Source of the DNA: JAGQRJ01 sp041402045
Lineage (GTDB): Bacteria; Planctomycetota; J058
NCBI GenBank assembly: GCA_041402045.1
Contig: JAWKSZ010000001.1
Coordinates: 186,001 to 250,000, forward strand
Direction of reading: 5' to 3'
DNA: 64,000 nucleotides
The notes under the pieces are model-generated. The model worked only from the letters and a program-made list of their open reading frames with translations, made no database searches and was not told the origin of the DNA. Below are positions 40,068-49,279 of this stretch, piece after piece. Position numbers and translations under genes: made by a program. Numbering within the stretch: position 1 is the first letter of the stretch; every line of letters begins with the position of its first letter.

Positions 40068-41678
40068 ATGCAGGTGGGCCCCTACACCGTCCAGGAAGAG
40101 CTGGGTCGCGGCGGCAGCGGGGTGGTCTACCGCGCGACCGACCCTCGAGGTCAGCCCGTCGCGTTGAAGCTGCTCCTGGCCCGGGAGAGCAATACGGGGC
40201 GCCAGCGCTTCGAGGCAGAGGTCCAGGCCCTGGCCCGTCTCCACCACCCCCACGTGGTGAAGATCCTGGGCGCCGGGGAACACGCGGGCTGCCCGTGGCT
40301 GGCCCTGGAGTTCGTCGCAGGCGAGCCTCTCCAAGAGAGGCTCCAGCGCCGTGGCCCGCTCCCCGTCGACGCCGCCGTGCGCTGCGCTCTGCAGGTGGCC
40401 CAGGCTCTGAGCTACGTGCACGCCTGCGGCGTGCTGCACCGCGACCTCAAGCCCGACAACGTGCTGCTCCGGGGAGAAGAGGCGTTGCTCACCGACTTCG
40501 GCCTGGTCCTCGACCAGGAGCGCGGGGGCAGCCGCTTGACCGCGACCGGGGCGCTGCAAGGGACCCCGGGGTACTGGGCGCCCGAGCAGGTGAGCGGCGC
40601 GATCCACGACCACGGTCCCGCCACCGACGTCTACGGGCTCGGCGGCGTGCTCTACGCGTGCCTCACGGGCCGCCCCCCCGCCGAAGGGTCGACGGTGGTC
40701 GAGCTGGTGCTCAAGGTTGGCCAGGACCCGACGCCGCCGCGCGAGCTGCGGCCGGAGGTCCCGCGCTGGCTCAGCGACCTGTGCGTGCGCTGCCTGGCCC
40801 GGGACCCCGCGGGACGCCCCTCGTCGGCCGACGAGGTCGCGCGCGCGCTGCGCGCCGGGCTGTCGAGGTCCACGGCCGCTCAGCGAGCGCGTCGCTGGGC
40901 CGCCGCGGGCGTAGCCCTCGTCGCGCTCCTGGGGGGTCCCGCGGGGGCGTGGAGCGTGTGGCGCAGTCGCCGAGCTCAGCCCGAGCCCAGCCCGGTCGCT
41001 CCGGCCCCCGTCGAGCCTCCTCCGCCCCGCCCCGCTGCCGCGCCGCCGCAGCCTGACCCACCCGCCGAGCCGCTCGCCCCTCCCGCCGCAACGCTGGAGG
41101 CGAATCGCCTGCGGAATCGCGGCTACGCGCTGTTCATGGCGGAGCGGTTCGACGCGGCCCTCGCGCCCCTCGTCCGCTCCCTGGAGCTCGAGCCCGACCA
41201 CGCGCAGACGGTCGGCCTCTACGGCTTGGCGTTGGATCGCCTGGGGCGCCAGGAGGAGGCGATCGAGGTCTACACCCACGCGATCGCCGTCGACCCCGAC
41301 GACGCCACCTACTGGCACAACCGGGCAGTCAGCCTCTCCAAGCTGAATCGCCACGACGAGGCCATAGACGACTACACCCGCGCGCTCGAGCTCGATCCGC
41401 AGCTCGCGCCGTCGCACCGCAAGCGCGCCCAGAGCTTGCTCGCCGAGGGGCGCCTGGAGACCGCGCTTCCCGACGTGCAGCGCGCGATCGAGCTCGCCCC
41501 CGACCACCCGACCGCCTACGCCCTGCTGGGGTTCATTCAGAGCGAGCGGGGCGAGGCGAGCGCCGCGGTCGCAGCCCTCGAGCGAGCTCTGGCCCTGGGG
41601 ATCGGCCCGGACGAGGCCGGGTGGGTCCAGCGCCTTCTCGCGGAGAACCTGGAGAAGCTCGAGGCCGTCCCGCGCTGA
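40068..41678 (+). CDS. Transmembrane Ser/Thr kinase with TPR sensor
   Basis: 536 residues. Hanks-type kinase domain (about 5-265): GRGGSGVV loop, Lys34 in VALKLL, HRD 124-126, DFG 143-145, and APEQ activation-segment motif. One membrane helix (about 279-300) is followed by a Pro/Ala-rich linker and about four TPR repeats (about 345-505, e.g. AIEVYTHAIAVDPDDATYWH). TPRs lie on the far side of the membrane, so it may sense an extracytoplasmic protein. All catalytic residues are present. Divergent from the dehydrogenase/reductase operon. Confidence 0.92.
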   Translation: MQVGPYTVQEELGRGGSGVVYRATDPRGQPVALKLLLARESNTGRQRFEAEVQALARLHHPHVVKILGAGEHAGCPWLALEFVAGEPLQERLQRRGPLPVDAAVRCALQVAQALSYVHACGVLHRDLKPDNVLLRGEEALLTDFGLVLDQERGGSRLTATGALQGTPGYWAPEQVSGAIHDHGPATDVYGLGGVLYACLTGRPPAEGSTVVELVLKVGQDPTPPRELRPEVPRWLSDLCVRCLARDPAGRPSSADEVARALRAGLSRSTAAQRARRWAAAGVALVALLGGPAGAWSVWRSRRAQPEPSPVAPAPVEPPPPRPAAAPPQPDPPAEPLAPPAATLEANRLRNRGYALFMAERFDAALAPLVRSLELEPDHAQTVGLYGLALDRLGRQEEAIEVYTHAIAVDPDDATYWHNRAVSLSKLNRHDEAIDDYTRALELDPQLAPSHRKRAQSLLAEGRLETALPDVQRAIELAPDHPTAYALLGFIQSERGEASAAVAALERALALGIGPDEAGWVQRLLAENLEKLEAVPR

Positions 41679-41713
41679 GGAGGCGGCCCCGCGATCGGGA
41701 GCGCGCAGGGGAA

Positions 41714-41831
41714 CGACCCCGGCGACCTCGCCGAGCTGCGAGCCTCAGATCCCCGAGCTGTGGGATCCGCAGCAGGGCCTCCCCGGCGTTCAGGGCTTGG
41801 ACGTCAGCCTCTTTCAGCCTCAGGGGCGTAC
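41714..41831 (-). pseudogene. Decayed 5' fragment of the zinc alcohol dehydrogenase gene
   Basis: About 118 bp align by eye, with a few indels, to 39775-39895 of the intact dehydrogenase gene. Read on the minus strand it gives PLRLKEADVQALNAGEALLR, the counterpart of PLELGEVEIQALNYGQVLVR. It then shifts frame, and the zinc-ligand Cys codon has become TGA. There is no start and no downstream body. It lies between the two receptor kinases, so it looks like the remnant of a duplicated dehydrogenase-kinase unit. Confidence 0.75.
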
Positions 41832-41878
41832 TCCGCCGCCAGACGACGGGCCAGCCCCGGGTCCGAGACCCGAGGGGC

Positions 41879-42706
41879 TCACCAGCCCCCGTAGCCGCCG
41901 CGGCGATCGGGGAGGTGGTGCCCGCGGGTCGCGCCAAAGATCAGCGACAGGACTGCCCCCGCGACCAGGCCGCCGAACTCGTAGGGGTGACCCTCCACGG
42001 CGGTGAGGAACCCGGACACCACCGCCACCGCCCCGCACACGCCGAGCCCCAGGCGCTCGAACGCGCTGAGCCGCAGCCAGTAGGGAGGGCCGAGGCGCCA
42101 CTGCCAGCCCCACGCCGCGGCGCTCACGACCAGCGGCACGACCGTGACGAGGATCAACGACACGTTCGGGACCATCCACAGGAACGGGGAGCAGAGCAGC
42201 AGCCCCAAGGCGGACATCAGGGTCGCGGTAGCTGGGATCGGGCTGACCGCGCCGGGCAAGACCGCGTTGCAGGCGCAGCGGCGCGTGACCTGAGCACAGG
42301 GCGCGTGATAGGGCGCCTGACAGGACCCGCAGAACACCGTCTCCCGGGCCGGGACCACGGTGTGGCACGCCGTGCAGCGGTGGCGAGCCGGCGCGTGACG
42401 GCGCTCGTGCTGGCGAGGGCCTCCCTGCGGGCTGCCTTCCCACACTCCGCCCCGGGGTGTCTCCCTGGCGCGAGGGACGCCGCCGCCGGGGGCGAAGCTC
42501 TGCCTGCACCCCAAGGTCCCGCAGCGCTCCAGCTCCTCGGCGCACTCCGCGTGATAGAGCGTCGAGCACCCGTCGCACCGCCGCGAGCCCTCGCCCGCCG
42601 CGAAGCCGTCGCGACAGTAGGGGCACACCACCTCCGAGGCGGGTGCCGCGCCCGGGCTGACCCGCAGACGCCCGGAGTCCACGCCGCGTCCCCTGCTACC
42701 GTCCAC
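41879..42706 (-). CDS. Double RING-like zinc-finger membrane protein
   Basis: 275 residues from the GTG at 42706, chosen because TATCCT lies 6 nt upstream; an earlier GTG (42760) or a later one (42682) is possible. Two Cys/His finger clusters, CPYC ... CDGCSTLYHAEC ... C ... C and CTACH ... CGSCQAPYHAPC ... C, are separated by a basic linker. About four membrane segments follow, then a Gly-rich tail. It belongs with the finger proteins at 30424-30999 and 49318-50526. It may be an adaptor for the divergent kinase gene at 42799, but the function is unknown. Confidence 0.7.
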   Translation of the reverse strand: MDGSRGRGVDSGRLRVSPGAAPASEVVCPYCRDGFAAGEGSRRCDGCSTLYHAECAEELERCGTLGCRQSFAPGGGVPRARETPRGGVWEGSPQGGPRQHERRHAPARHRCTACHTVVPARETVFCGSCQAPYHAPCAQVTRRCACNAVLPGAVSPIPATATLMSALGLLLCSPFLWMVPNVSLILVTVVPLVVSAAAWGWQWRLGPPYWLRLSAFERLGLGVCGAVAVVSGFLTAVEGHPYEFGGLVAGAVLSLIFGATRGHHLPDRRGGYGGW

Positions 42707-42712
42707 GCGCCG

Positions 42713-42718
42713 AGGATA
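42713..42718 (-). promoter_or_regulatory. TANNNT -10 box (TATCCT), 6 nt before start
   Basis: Precedes the GTG at 42706 on the minus strand and helps select that start. Confidence 0.4.
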
Positions 42719-42786
42719 GTGCCGCGCCCCGGAGGTCGCCACGCCGTGCGCCTCGCGCACGCGGTGGCGAACGCTCCCGCGCCGAC

Positions 42787-42792
42787 TACCCT
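42787..42792 (+). promoter_or_regulatory. TANNNT -10 box (TACCCT), 6 nt before start
   Basis: Precedes the kinase ATG at 42799; no ribosome site is present. Confidence 0.45.
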
Positions 42793-42798
42793 GCCCTC

Positions 42799-45174
42799 AT
42801 GCAGCAGATCGGGCCCTACCGCGTGCTGGACGAGCTCGCCCGGGGAGGCATGGGGGTGGTCTACCGCGCCGTCGGCCCCGACGGGCGCGAGGTCGCGCTC
42901 AAGCAGATCCTCCCCGAGCGCGCGACCGAGGGCCGCAAGCTGGTCCGCTTCGCGATCGAGGCCGAGGCTCAGGCCCGCCTCGATCACCCCGGCGTGGTGC
43001 GCCTCTTGGCCTCGGGGGAGGCCCCCGAGGGGCCCTGGTTCGCCATGGAGCTGGTCGAGGGCGAGACCTTGGCCGCGCGCCTGACCCGCGGGCCCCTGGG
43101 GATCGCCGAGTCGATCCGCGTCGCGCGGCAGCTGGCGGAGGCCCTGAGCTACGTCCACGAGCAAGGGATCGTGCACCGCGACCTCAAACCCGACAACGTG
43201 CTGCTCGGCGAGGGGCGCGCGCGGCTCACCGACTTCGGTCTGGCCCTCGACGCCGAGTCCGAGCTCAGCCGGATCACCCAGACCGGGGTGTTCCTCGGCA
43301 CCCCCGGCTACTGGCCGCCGGAGCAGGGCAAGGGCGACAAGGCCCGAATCGGCCCGCGCTCGGACCTCTACGGCCTCGGCGCCGTGCTCTACGCCTGCCT
43401 CACCGGGCAGCCGCCGGTGCGCGGGGCCACGCTCTACGCCTGCTTGGCGTCGGGCATGTTCGAGCGGATCGCGCCGCCCCACCTCGCGCGCCCGGAGGTC
43501 CCCGAGTGGCTGAGCGCGCTCTGCCTGCGCTGCCTGGCCCCCGACCCGCGGGATCGCCCCGCGTCCGCCTACCTCGTGCGTCGGGCGCTGTTGGCCGGGG
43601 AAGACCTCGGTCCGCGCCCGGCGAGCCTGCGGCGCACCGCCGGCGCTGCCGCAGTCCTCGCGCTCGTCGGCCTGGCGGGGCTGGGGGCCGCGGTCGTCGC
43701 CCGCCTCGGGTCCTCCCCCGAGGCAACCCCGGTCGCGGGCCCCGCGGCCCCTGCGACCCCCGAAGCCCCGGCGCCCGACCTCACCCCGCCTTGGCGCGAG
43801 CTCCCGGCGGCCGCGACCTTGTTCGGCGAGCCGGACCCCGAGCTCGAGGGGTGCCTGGGCCTGTTCGAACCGTGGTGCTTCACCCGCTCGCCCGACGCGC
43901 TCCGGCTGCACGGGGTGTCCCCCGGGCGCCCTGAGCTCGGAATCCCGCTGCTCGTAGGGCCCGGCGCCTGGGAGCTGAGCGCCGAGTTCTCCAGTCTGCG
44001 GCTCGTCACCGGCGGCTACCTCCTGGTCGCGCTCCACGCCCCCGCACAGGGAACGGAGGAGGGCGCGCGCTGGCTGGGGTTCCTGCTCAAGCTCGACGCG
44101 TCCTTCGGCTACAGGGTGTCCCTCCTCACCGGGGACCCCGAGCGCGTGGGCGACTGGACGTCCCTCGACGCGGACCCGCGCGGCCCCCTCAGCGCGCGCG
44201 CGCGCTACGAGGACGATCGCTTGAACCTCGAGCTCCGCTCCGGGTCGCGCCTCGTGTGGCGCACGAGCGCGCCGGTCGCCCCCGCCCACGCCCCCAGCGG
44301 ACGCTGCTCCTTGCGGCTGGGGCTGGTAGACCTGGCCAGAGCTCCCCGCCTGGGGTTGGCCAACAAGCCCTACTACACGGGACACCTGAGCTTCGAGCTG
44401 ACGCGCCTCGCGCTGGCGGGCGACCACCTGCACCTCGACCCGGAGCGCCGCCAGACCTCGCCCTATCGCGAAGGCAACCTCGGTTGGGCCTTCGCAGGCG
44501 ACGACGAGCGCGCGGAGGTCCGCGCGCGGACCGAGGCGCTCATGCGCGCCAGCGTCGACGATTCGGCGACGACGCTCCTGCCCTACCTGCTGATGTGGCT
44601 CGACCTGCGCGAGGGAAACCTGGAGCTGGCGAGCAAGCGCCTGCGCGGGATCGGCCTCGTCACCGAGGGCTTCACGCGGGCGACGAGCTGGACCTCCATG
44701 CGCAACTGGCTGCGCAATCGCGTGCTGGCCGACTTCCCCCACTACCCCCCCGAGTTCCTGCCCTTCCTGGCCGAGGTCTTCGCCAGGAAGCTCCCCTCCC
44801 TCGACGACGCGGTCGACACGGCGCTCAAACGCAAGCCCAAGACCGACCCCGCGCGCTTCGCCTCGCCCAACCACGAGCGGCTGTGGGCCTGGGTGGAGAT
44901 CTCGCTCCTGCTCGCTGCCTCCTCCGAGCCGCCCTGGGTGCCGTTCCACCCGCTCCGCGTCGACTACCAGGCGGGTCGCCTCGACGCGGCCCGCGACGCG
45001 CTCCTGGCCCTGGGGACCCCGACCCCCGCCTCCCCGCAGGAGGCCGACTGGCGGGGCTGGCTCTACTTCTGGGTGGGCGACTACGCGCGATGCCTGGAGA
45101 CCTGGCCCGACGAGGAGGCCGACGGCCCCCGCCGGCGCGCCCGGGAGACCGCTCGCCGGTGGGTCGGACGCTGA
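42799..45174 (+). CDS. Transmembrane Ser/Thr kinase with large extracytoplasmic region
   Basis: 791 residues. Kinase domain (about 5-265) with ARGGMGVVY, Lys35, HRD 126-128, DFG 145-147 and a TPGYWPPEQ segment, all intact. One membrane helix (about 278-300) follows. Beyond it are a Pro/Ala linker, a beta-rich domain of about 220 residues resembling a lectin/glucanase sandwich (about 335-555), and a helical TPR-like C-terminus. It is a sensor kinase whose ligand may be a glycan; that is inference. The kinase part is closely related to the one at 40068, so the two are probably duplicates with different sensors. Confidence 0.9.
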   Translation: MQQIGPYRVLDELARGGMGVVYRAVGPDGREVALKQILPERATEGRKLVRFAIEAEAQARLDHPGVVRLLASGEAPEGPWFAMELVEGETLAARLTRGPLGIAESIRVARQLAEALSYVHEQGIVHRDLKPDNVLLGEGRARLTDFGLALDAESELSRITQTGVFLGTPGYWPPEQGKGDKARIGPRSDLYGLGAVLYACLTGQPPVRGATLYACLASGMFERIAPPHLARPEVPEWLSALCLRCLAPDPRDRPASAYLVRRALLAGEDLGPRPASLRRTAGAAAVLALVGLAGLGAAVVARLGSSPEATPVAGPAAPATPEAPAPDLTPPWRELPAAATLFGEPDPELEGCLGLFEPWCFTRSPDALRLHGVSPGRPELGIPLLVGPGAWELSAEFSSLRLVTGGYLLVALHAPAQGTEEGARWLGFLLKLDASFGYRVSLLTGDPERVGDWTSLDADPRGPLSARARYEDDRLNLELRSGSRLVWRTSAPVAPAHAPSGRCSLRLGLVDLARAPRLGLANKPYYTGHLSFELTRLALAGDHLHLDPERRQTSPYREGNLGWAFAGDDERAEVRARTEALMRASVDDSATTLLPYLLMWLDLREGNLELASKRLRGIGLVTEGFTRATSWTSMRNWLRNRVLADFPHYPPEFLPFLAEVFARKLPSLDDAVDTALKRKPKTDPARFASPNHERLWAWVEISLLLAASSEPPWVPFHPLRVDYQAGRLDAARDALLALGTPTPASPQEADWRGWLYFWVGDYARCLETWPDEEADGPRRRARETARRWVGR

Positions 45175-45258
45175 GGCGCGGACGCGGGGCCCGACCCTTT
45201 TCTCGATTCGCCCCGAACCTCCCGCGAGCCTCACGGCTCTAGCCGGCTGAGGGGGATC

Positions 45259-45834
45259 GTGGACGAAGAGCTGCTAGAGCACGTGTGCCGAGCCCAGGCA
45301 GGAGACCTGGACGCGTTCTGCTACGTGGCCACGGCTCAGCGTGGGCGCGCCCTGGGCTGCGCGCTGAGCCTGACCCAGGACCGGCACGCCGCAGAGGACG
45401 CCGTCCAGGAGGCCTTCCTGATCGCGCTGCGCGAGCTGCACCGGCTGCGGGAGCCGCGCGCGTTCCCCGCCTGGCTCGACGCGCTCGTGCGCAGCGCGAC
45501 GTCGCGCGCCGCGCGCCGGCCCTGCCCCGCCGCGCTCCTGGCCGAGCCCGCCGTCGAGGCGCCCCCGGCCCAGGACCTCGAGCACGCCGAGCGCCGGCGC
45601 CTCGTACGGCTCGCGGTCGCCGAGCTGACCCCGGCGGCGCAGGCGGTGATCGAGCGCTTCTACCTGCGCGGGCTCTCGGTGGCGGCCACCGCCGCCGAGC
45701 TCGAGCTCCCGCCCGGGACCGTCAAGCGCCGCCTGTTCGACGCCCGTGAACGCCTGCGGGGCTCGCTGCTCGGGCTGCGCCCCTCCCTCCCCTCCCCCTC
45801 GCGCGCGGGCACCGGCCTGCGCCTGCCGCTCTAG
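45259..45834 (+). CDS. ECF-type RNA polymerase sigma factor
   Basis: 191 residues. Region 2 (about 20-85) has SLTQDRHAAEDAVQEAFLIA, and region 4 (about 110-170) has an HTH (LSVAATAAELELPPGTVKRR). It should direct RNA polymerase to a small regulon. GTG start with a ribosome site (GAGGGGGA). No anti-sigma factor gene is adjacent; instead it sits 8 bp upstream of a PilT-like ATPase gene and between kinase genes, so control may be by phosphorylation. That is inference. Confidence 0.88.
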   Translation: MDEELLEHVCRAQAGDLDAFCYVATAQRGRALGCALSLTQDRHAAEDAVQEAFLIALRELHRLREPRAFPAWLDALVRSATSRAARRPCPAALLAEPAVEAPPAQDLEHAERRRLVRLAVAELTPAAQAVIERFYLRGLSVAATAAELELPPGTVKRRLFDARERLRGSLLGLRPSLPSPSRAGTGLRLPL

Positions 45835-45842
45835 GAGCCCCC

Positions 45843-46880
45843 ATGTCGACCGAACCGTTCCAGGCCTTCGTACGCCTCGCCCAACACGCCTACTCCGCGG
45901 GCGCGCAGGACCTGCACCTGGCCCCCGGCCAGCCGCCGCGCGGCCGAGTCGACGGCGTCCTGGCCCCGCTGCCGGGGCCCGCGTTCCCCTCCCAGGACGT
46001 GAGCGCGATCGCGCTGCAGATCTTCGGTCGCGACGTGAACCAGCGCCTCGAGCGGCTGGGCATGGTCCAGCGTCCGTTGATCCTCCCCCTGCTCTCCGAC
46101 GGGCGCTGCACGGTGCGGGTGACCCTCACCCGCTGCGCCGGCCAGTTCAGCCTCTCGTTCCGCTACCTGGTCGAGTCGGACGTGACCCTCACCGCAGCGG
46201 ATCTGGGCGTGCCCGAGGTCCTCCTGCCCCTGCTCGATAGCGACACGGGGCTCCTGGTCGTGGCGGGCCCCCACGCCTCGGGGAAGACCACGACCCTGTT
46301 CGCGCTGCTGGAGCAGGTCAACCGCGAGCGCGACGCCCTGCTGTGCACGGTGGAGGACCCGCTGGATCGGGTCATGGAGCCGGTCCGGGCCCTGGTGCAG
46401 CAGCGCGAGGTCGGCGTCGACGTCGCCGACGTGGCCACGGGGATCGCGGCCGCGGTGGCCCAGGACGCGGACGTGATCGGGGTCAGCGCGCTCTCGAGCC
46501 TCGAGGGCCTGACCGCGGCGCTGCACGCCGCGGAGACCGGGCACCTGGTCCTGACCCAGGTCCACGCCGAGAGCGCGCAGGAGGCGCTGCTGCGGATCGT
46601 GGAGGCGACCCCCGAGTCGCTCCACGGCCTGGTGCGCCGCGCGCTGAGCCAGAGCCTGCTGGGGGTGTGCTTCCAGCGCCTGCTGCCGCGGGCCCCGCGG
46701 GGGCGCGTCGCGGCCTACCAGGTGCTCCTGCCCGACGAGGCGCTGCGCCGCGCGATCCTGGAGGGGCAGCCCCTGGGCGCCGGGGCGCCCGGGAGCGTGG
46801 AGCTCGCGCACCAGGTGGCCGCGCTGGTCGAGCGCGGCCAGGTCCGACCCGAGGACGCCGCGGCTATTCGAAGTAGATGA
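45843..46880 (+). CDS. PilT/GspE-family ATPase with degenerate Walker B region
   Basis: 345 residues with the secretion-ATPase layout: an N-terminal domain with SAGAQDLHLAPG, Walker A GPHASGKTTT (about 139-148), an Asp-box (VEDPL) and a His-box (AETGHLVLTQVHAESA). In PilT the Walker B segment reads (V)IGEMRDLE; here it is VSALSSLE, so the catalytic Glu is Ala and the Arg-Asp pair is lost. It may bind but not hydrolyse ATP, acting as a regulator of a type IV pilus or secretion motor. It shares an operon with the sigma factor. Its 3' end overlaps the convergent methyltransferase by 17 bp. Confidence 0.82.
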   Translation: MSTEPFQAFVRLAQHAYSAGAQDLHLAPGQPPRGRVDGVLAPLPGPAFPSQDVSAIALQIFGRDVNQRLERLGMVQRPLILPLLSDGRCTVRVTLTRCAGQFSLSFRYLVESDVTLTAADLGVPEVLLPLLDSDTGLLVVAGPHASGKTTTLFALLEQVNRERDALLCTVEDPLDRVMEPVRALVQQREVGVDVADVATGIAAAVAQDADVIGVSALSSLEGLTAALHAAETGHLVLTQVHAESAQEALLRIVEATPESLHGLVRRALSQSLLGVCFQRLLPRAPRGRVAAYQVLLPDEALRRAILEGQPLGAGAPGSVELAHQVAALVERGQVRPEDAAAIRSR

Positions 46881-47525
46881 ACGAGTGGTCGCCGGTGTAG
46901 CCGGTGCGCTCGAACCACCAGGCCCACTCCTCGGGGAGCAGAACTGCTCGCAGGTGAGCTGCCACTAGAGGAGGTTCACCTTCTCCTCCTCGTTGCGGTA
47001 GGACTCCACGCAGAGGTAGCTCGCGCCCTTGCTCACCCGGCTCAGCTCGCGCAGGGCGGGCTCGAGCTCGTAGTTCTTCAGGTTGTGCAGGGTGTTGATC
47101 GAGTAGACGAAGTCGAAGCTGTCGTCCGCGAAGGGCAGCTCCTGGGCCGCCGCTACCTGCAGCCGGTCCTTGATCTCGGGCTTGGCGTGCTCGATCCCGT
47201 AGCTCGAGACGTCGACCCCGTGGACCTCGAGCCCGGGCACGGCCTGGGTCAGGTCGTAGAGCAAGAAGCCCTTGCCGCAGCCCACGTCGAGGACCTTCAT
47301 GCCCGGCTGCAGCCCGTAGTGGGCGACCATTTGGTCCGCGACCTTGCGCCAGCGCCCGTCGTAGGAGTAGCCGCCGTAGCCGGTGTCCCGCGAGCCGTCC
47401 CAGTAGTCGTAGCCCCACTCCTTGGCCTTGGTCGCGGCCTCGGCCTTGGGCACGGCGTTGACCCGCGCGAGGTAGTCGCGGGTCGTGCTCTTGTGGATCA
47501 CGGAGAGGAAGTCGACGTAGGCCAC
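46864..47525 (-). CDS. SAM-dependent methyltransferase, C-terminus interrupted
   Basis: About 220 residues when repaired. Motif I is VLDVGCGKGFLLYDL, then VHGVDVSSYGIEHAKPE and FDFVYSINTLHNL, a small-molecule class I methyltransferase. After EEKVNLL the frame meets TAG where related proteins have Tyr-Trp, then one base is missing before PEEWAWWFERTGYTGDHSFI, which completes the family C-terminus. Two lesions within 40 bp suggest sequence error, or a very recent loss. It is the last gene after the split transketolase (16 bp downstream) and probably modifies a product of that pathway. Confidence 0.78.
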
Positions 47526-47541
47526 GGGGGGAGCCTCCAGG

Positions 47542-48465
47542 TCAGGCGAGGAGCTCGGTCACGCGCGCAGCGATCCCCTCGGGGGTCAGCCCGTAGCGGG
47601 CCATGATCGCGTTCTGGCTGCCGAAGTGCTCGAGGAAGGTGTCGGGGAAGCCCATGCGCGCGAAGCGCTTGGGGGTGGGGAAGTTCGCCTCGAGGACGGC
47701 CTCGGCCACGGCGCTCCCCAGGCCGCCGTTGATCACGCCCTCCTCGACCGCCACCACCGCGCGCGCCGGCTCGGCCAGCTCGAGCAGGGTCTCGCGGTCG
47801 AAGGGCTTGACCGTGGGCACGTGCAGGACCGCGGCCTCGAGCCCCTGGGCGGACAGGCGCTCGGCGGCCTCCAGACAGCGCAGGGTCGTGGTCCCGGTGC
47901 CCACGAGCAGCGCGTCCTGGCCCTGGCGCTTGGGGTAGGCCTTGCCGATCACGAAGGGCGAGCCGTCGTGGGGCACGACGTTGTCGCCGCCCTTGGCCAG
48001 GCGAATGTAGATCGGGCCAGGGTAGTCGAGGGTCGTGGGCAGGAAGCGGGTCATCTCCTCGGCGTCGGAGCAGGCGACCACGGTCATGTGCGGGACCGAG
48101 CGCAGGATCGCCATGTCCTCGATCGCGAGGTGCGTGCCGCCGAGGGGGGCGTAGACCGTGCCCCCCCCGCTCCCGATCAGGCGCACCGGCTGGTGGTGCA
48201 TGCAGAGGTCGATCACGATCTGCTCGTAGCAGCGCCGGGTGAGGAAGGTGGCGATCGTGTTTATGTAGGGGATCTTGCCGCTCATGGCCAGCCCCGCGGC
48301 GAGCCCGATCACGTGCTGCTCGTAGACCCCCTCCATGATGTAGCGGTCGGGGAACTCCTCGGCGAAGCCCGCGAGGTCGCGCTTGGAGATGTCCGAGCCG
48401 ATGAACACCACCCGCTCGTCCTGGCGCGCGAGCTCGTGGACCCCGCGCAAGATCGTGCGCCTCAT
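47542..48465 (-). CDS. Transketolase, C-terminal subunit
   Basis: 307 residues containing the pyrimidine-binding domain (GVYEQHVIGLAAGLAMSG, with the catalytic Glu that activates thiamine) and the C-terminal transketolase domain (VGTGTTTLRCLEAAERLSAQ). Works with the N-terminal subunit encoded just upstream; ATGA overlaps the two genes by 4 bp. Split transketolases of this kind often serve specialised sugar or cofactor pathways as well as the pentose phosphate route. Confidence 0.93.
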   Translation of the reverse strand: MRRTILRGVHELARQDERVVFIGSDISKRDLAGFAEEFPDRYIMEGVYEQHVIGLAAGLAMSGKIPYINTIATFLTRRCYEQIVIDLCMHHQPVRLIGSGGGTVYAPLGGTHLAIEDMAILRSVPHMTVVACSDAEEMTRFLPTTLDYPGPIYIRLAKGGDNVVPHDGSPFVIGKAYPKRQGQDALLVGTGTTTLRCLEAAERLSAQGLEAAVLHVPTVKPFDRETLLELAEPARAVVAVEEGVINGGLGSAVAEAVLEANFPTPKRFARMGFPDTFLEHFGSQNAIMARYGLTPEGIAARVTELLA

Positions 48466-49271
48466 TGGGCCTCCAGCTCGGCGCAGAGCGCGTCGAGGGC
48501 CTCGTCGGCGATCTTGTTGGTGTGGTGGAAGTCGGGGTTGTTCTCCATGGTGGGCACGCCCTTGCCCTTGACCGTGGAGGCGATCAGCACGCTGGGCTTG
48601 CCCGCGGCGAAGGGCAGCGCGGCGAAGGCCGCGCGCAGGGCGTCGACGTCGTGGCCGTCGACCTCGCGCACCGCCCAGCCGAAGGCCTCCCACTTCTCGC
48701 GGAAGGGCTCGAGGGGGCCTATGTCCTCGGTGCAGCCGTAGCACTGCATGCGGTTGCGGTCGACGATCAGGGTCAGGTGCTCGAGGCCGAACTTGCCCCC
48801 GGAGATCGCCGCCTCCCACACCGAGCCCTCGGCGCACTCGCCGTCGCCCACGAGCGCGAACACGCGGTGCGGCTTCTTGTCGATCCGCGCCGCGAGGGCC
48901 ATGCCCACCGCGATCGAGAGCCCGTGTCCGAGGGAGCCGGTGGCCGCCTCGACCCCGGGCACGAAGTGCTCGGGGTGTCCGCCGAGGAGCGCCTCGAACT
49001 CGCAGAAGCGGTCGAGCTCGGCCTCGGGGAAGAACCCCTTCTCGGCCAGGAGCACGTAGAGCCCCATGCAGCCGTGCCCCTTGGAGAACACGAAGCGATC
49101 GCGTCCGTCCCAGTCGGGGCGCGCGGGGTCGTAGCGCAGGACCTCGTCGTAGAGGACGCGCACGATCTCGAGCAGAGAGAACCCGGAGGCTATGTGACCG
49201 CGGCGCGAGTGCCGGACCATGTCCAGGATCCGCCGGCGGAGGGCTTTGGAGCGAGCGTCGAGGGTGGCCAT
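48462..49271 (-). CDS. Transketolase, N-terminal subunit
   Basis: 269 residues with the thiamine-diphosphate fold: GHIASGFSLLEI, FSKGHGCMGLY, GSLGHGLSIAVGMALA and the diphosphate/Mg motif GDGECAEGSVWEA ... VDRN. It transfers two-carbon ketol units together with the C-terminal subunit. The ATG lacks a ribosome site but follows TACCTT by 8 nt. First gene of a three-gene operon with the C-subunit and the methyltransferase. Confidence 0.93.
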   Translation of the reverse strand: MATLDARSKALRRRILDMVRHSRRGHIASGFSLLEIVRVLYDEVLRYDPARPDWDGRDRFVFSKGHGCMGLYVLLAEKGFFPEAELDRFCEFEALLGGHPEHFVPGVEAATGSLGHGLSIAVGMALAARIDKKPHRVFALVGDGECAEGSVWEAAISGGKFGLEHLTLIVDRNRMQCYGCTEDIGPLEPFREKWEAFGWAVREVDGHDVDALRAAFAALPFAAGKPSVLIASTVKGKGVPTMENNPDFHHTNKIADEALDALCAELEAQ

Positions 49272-49279
49272 GGGCGCCG

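Noticed and set aside
41714..41831. TGA replacing the zinc-ligand Cys codon in the dehydrogenase fragment as a third selenocysteine
   Set aside because: The fragment is frameshifted, has no start or body, and no hairpin at the right distance; it is a pseudogene.
46930..46975. TAG in the methyltransferase as a possible pyrrolysine codon
   Set aside because: A one-base shift lies within 40 bp of it and the family has Tyr (TAC/TAT) there; sequence error or decay is simpler, and no pyl genes are seen.
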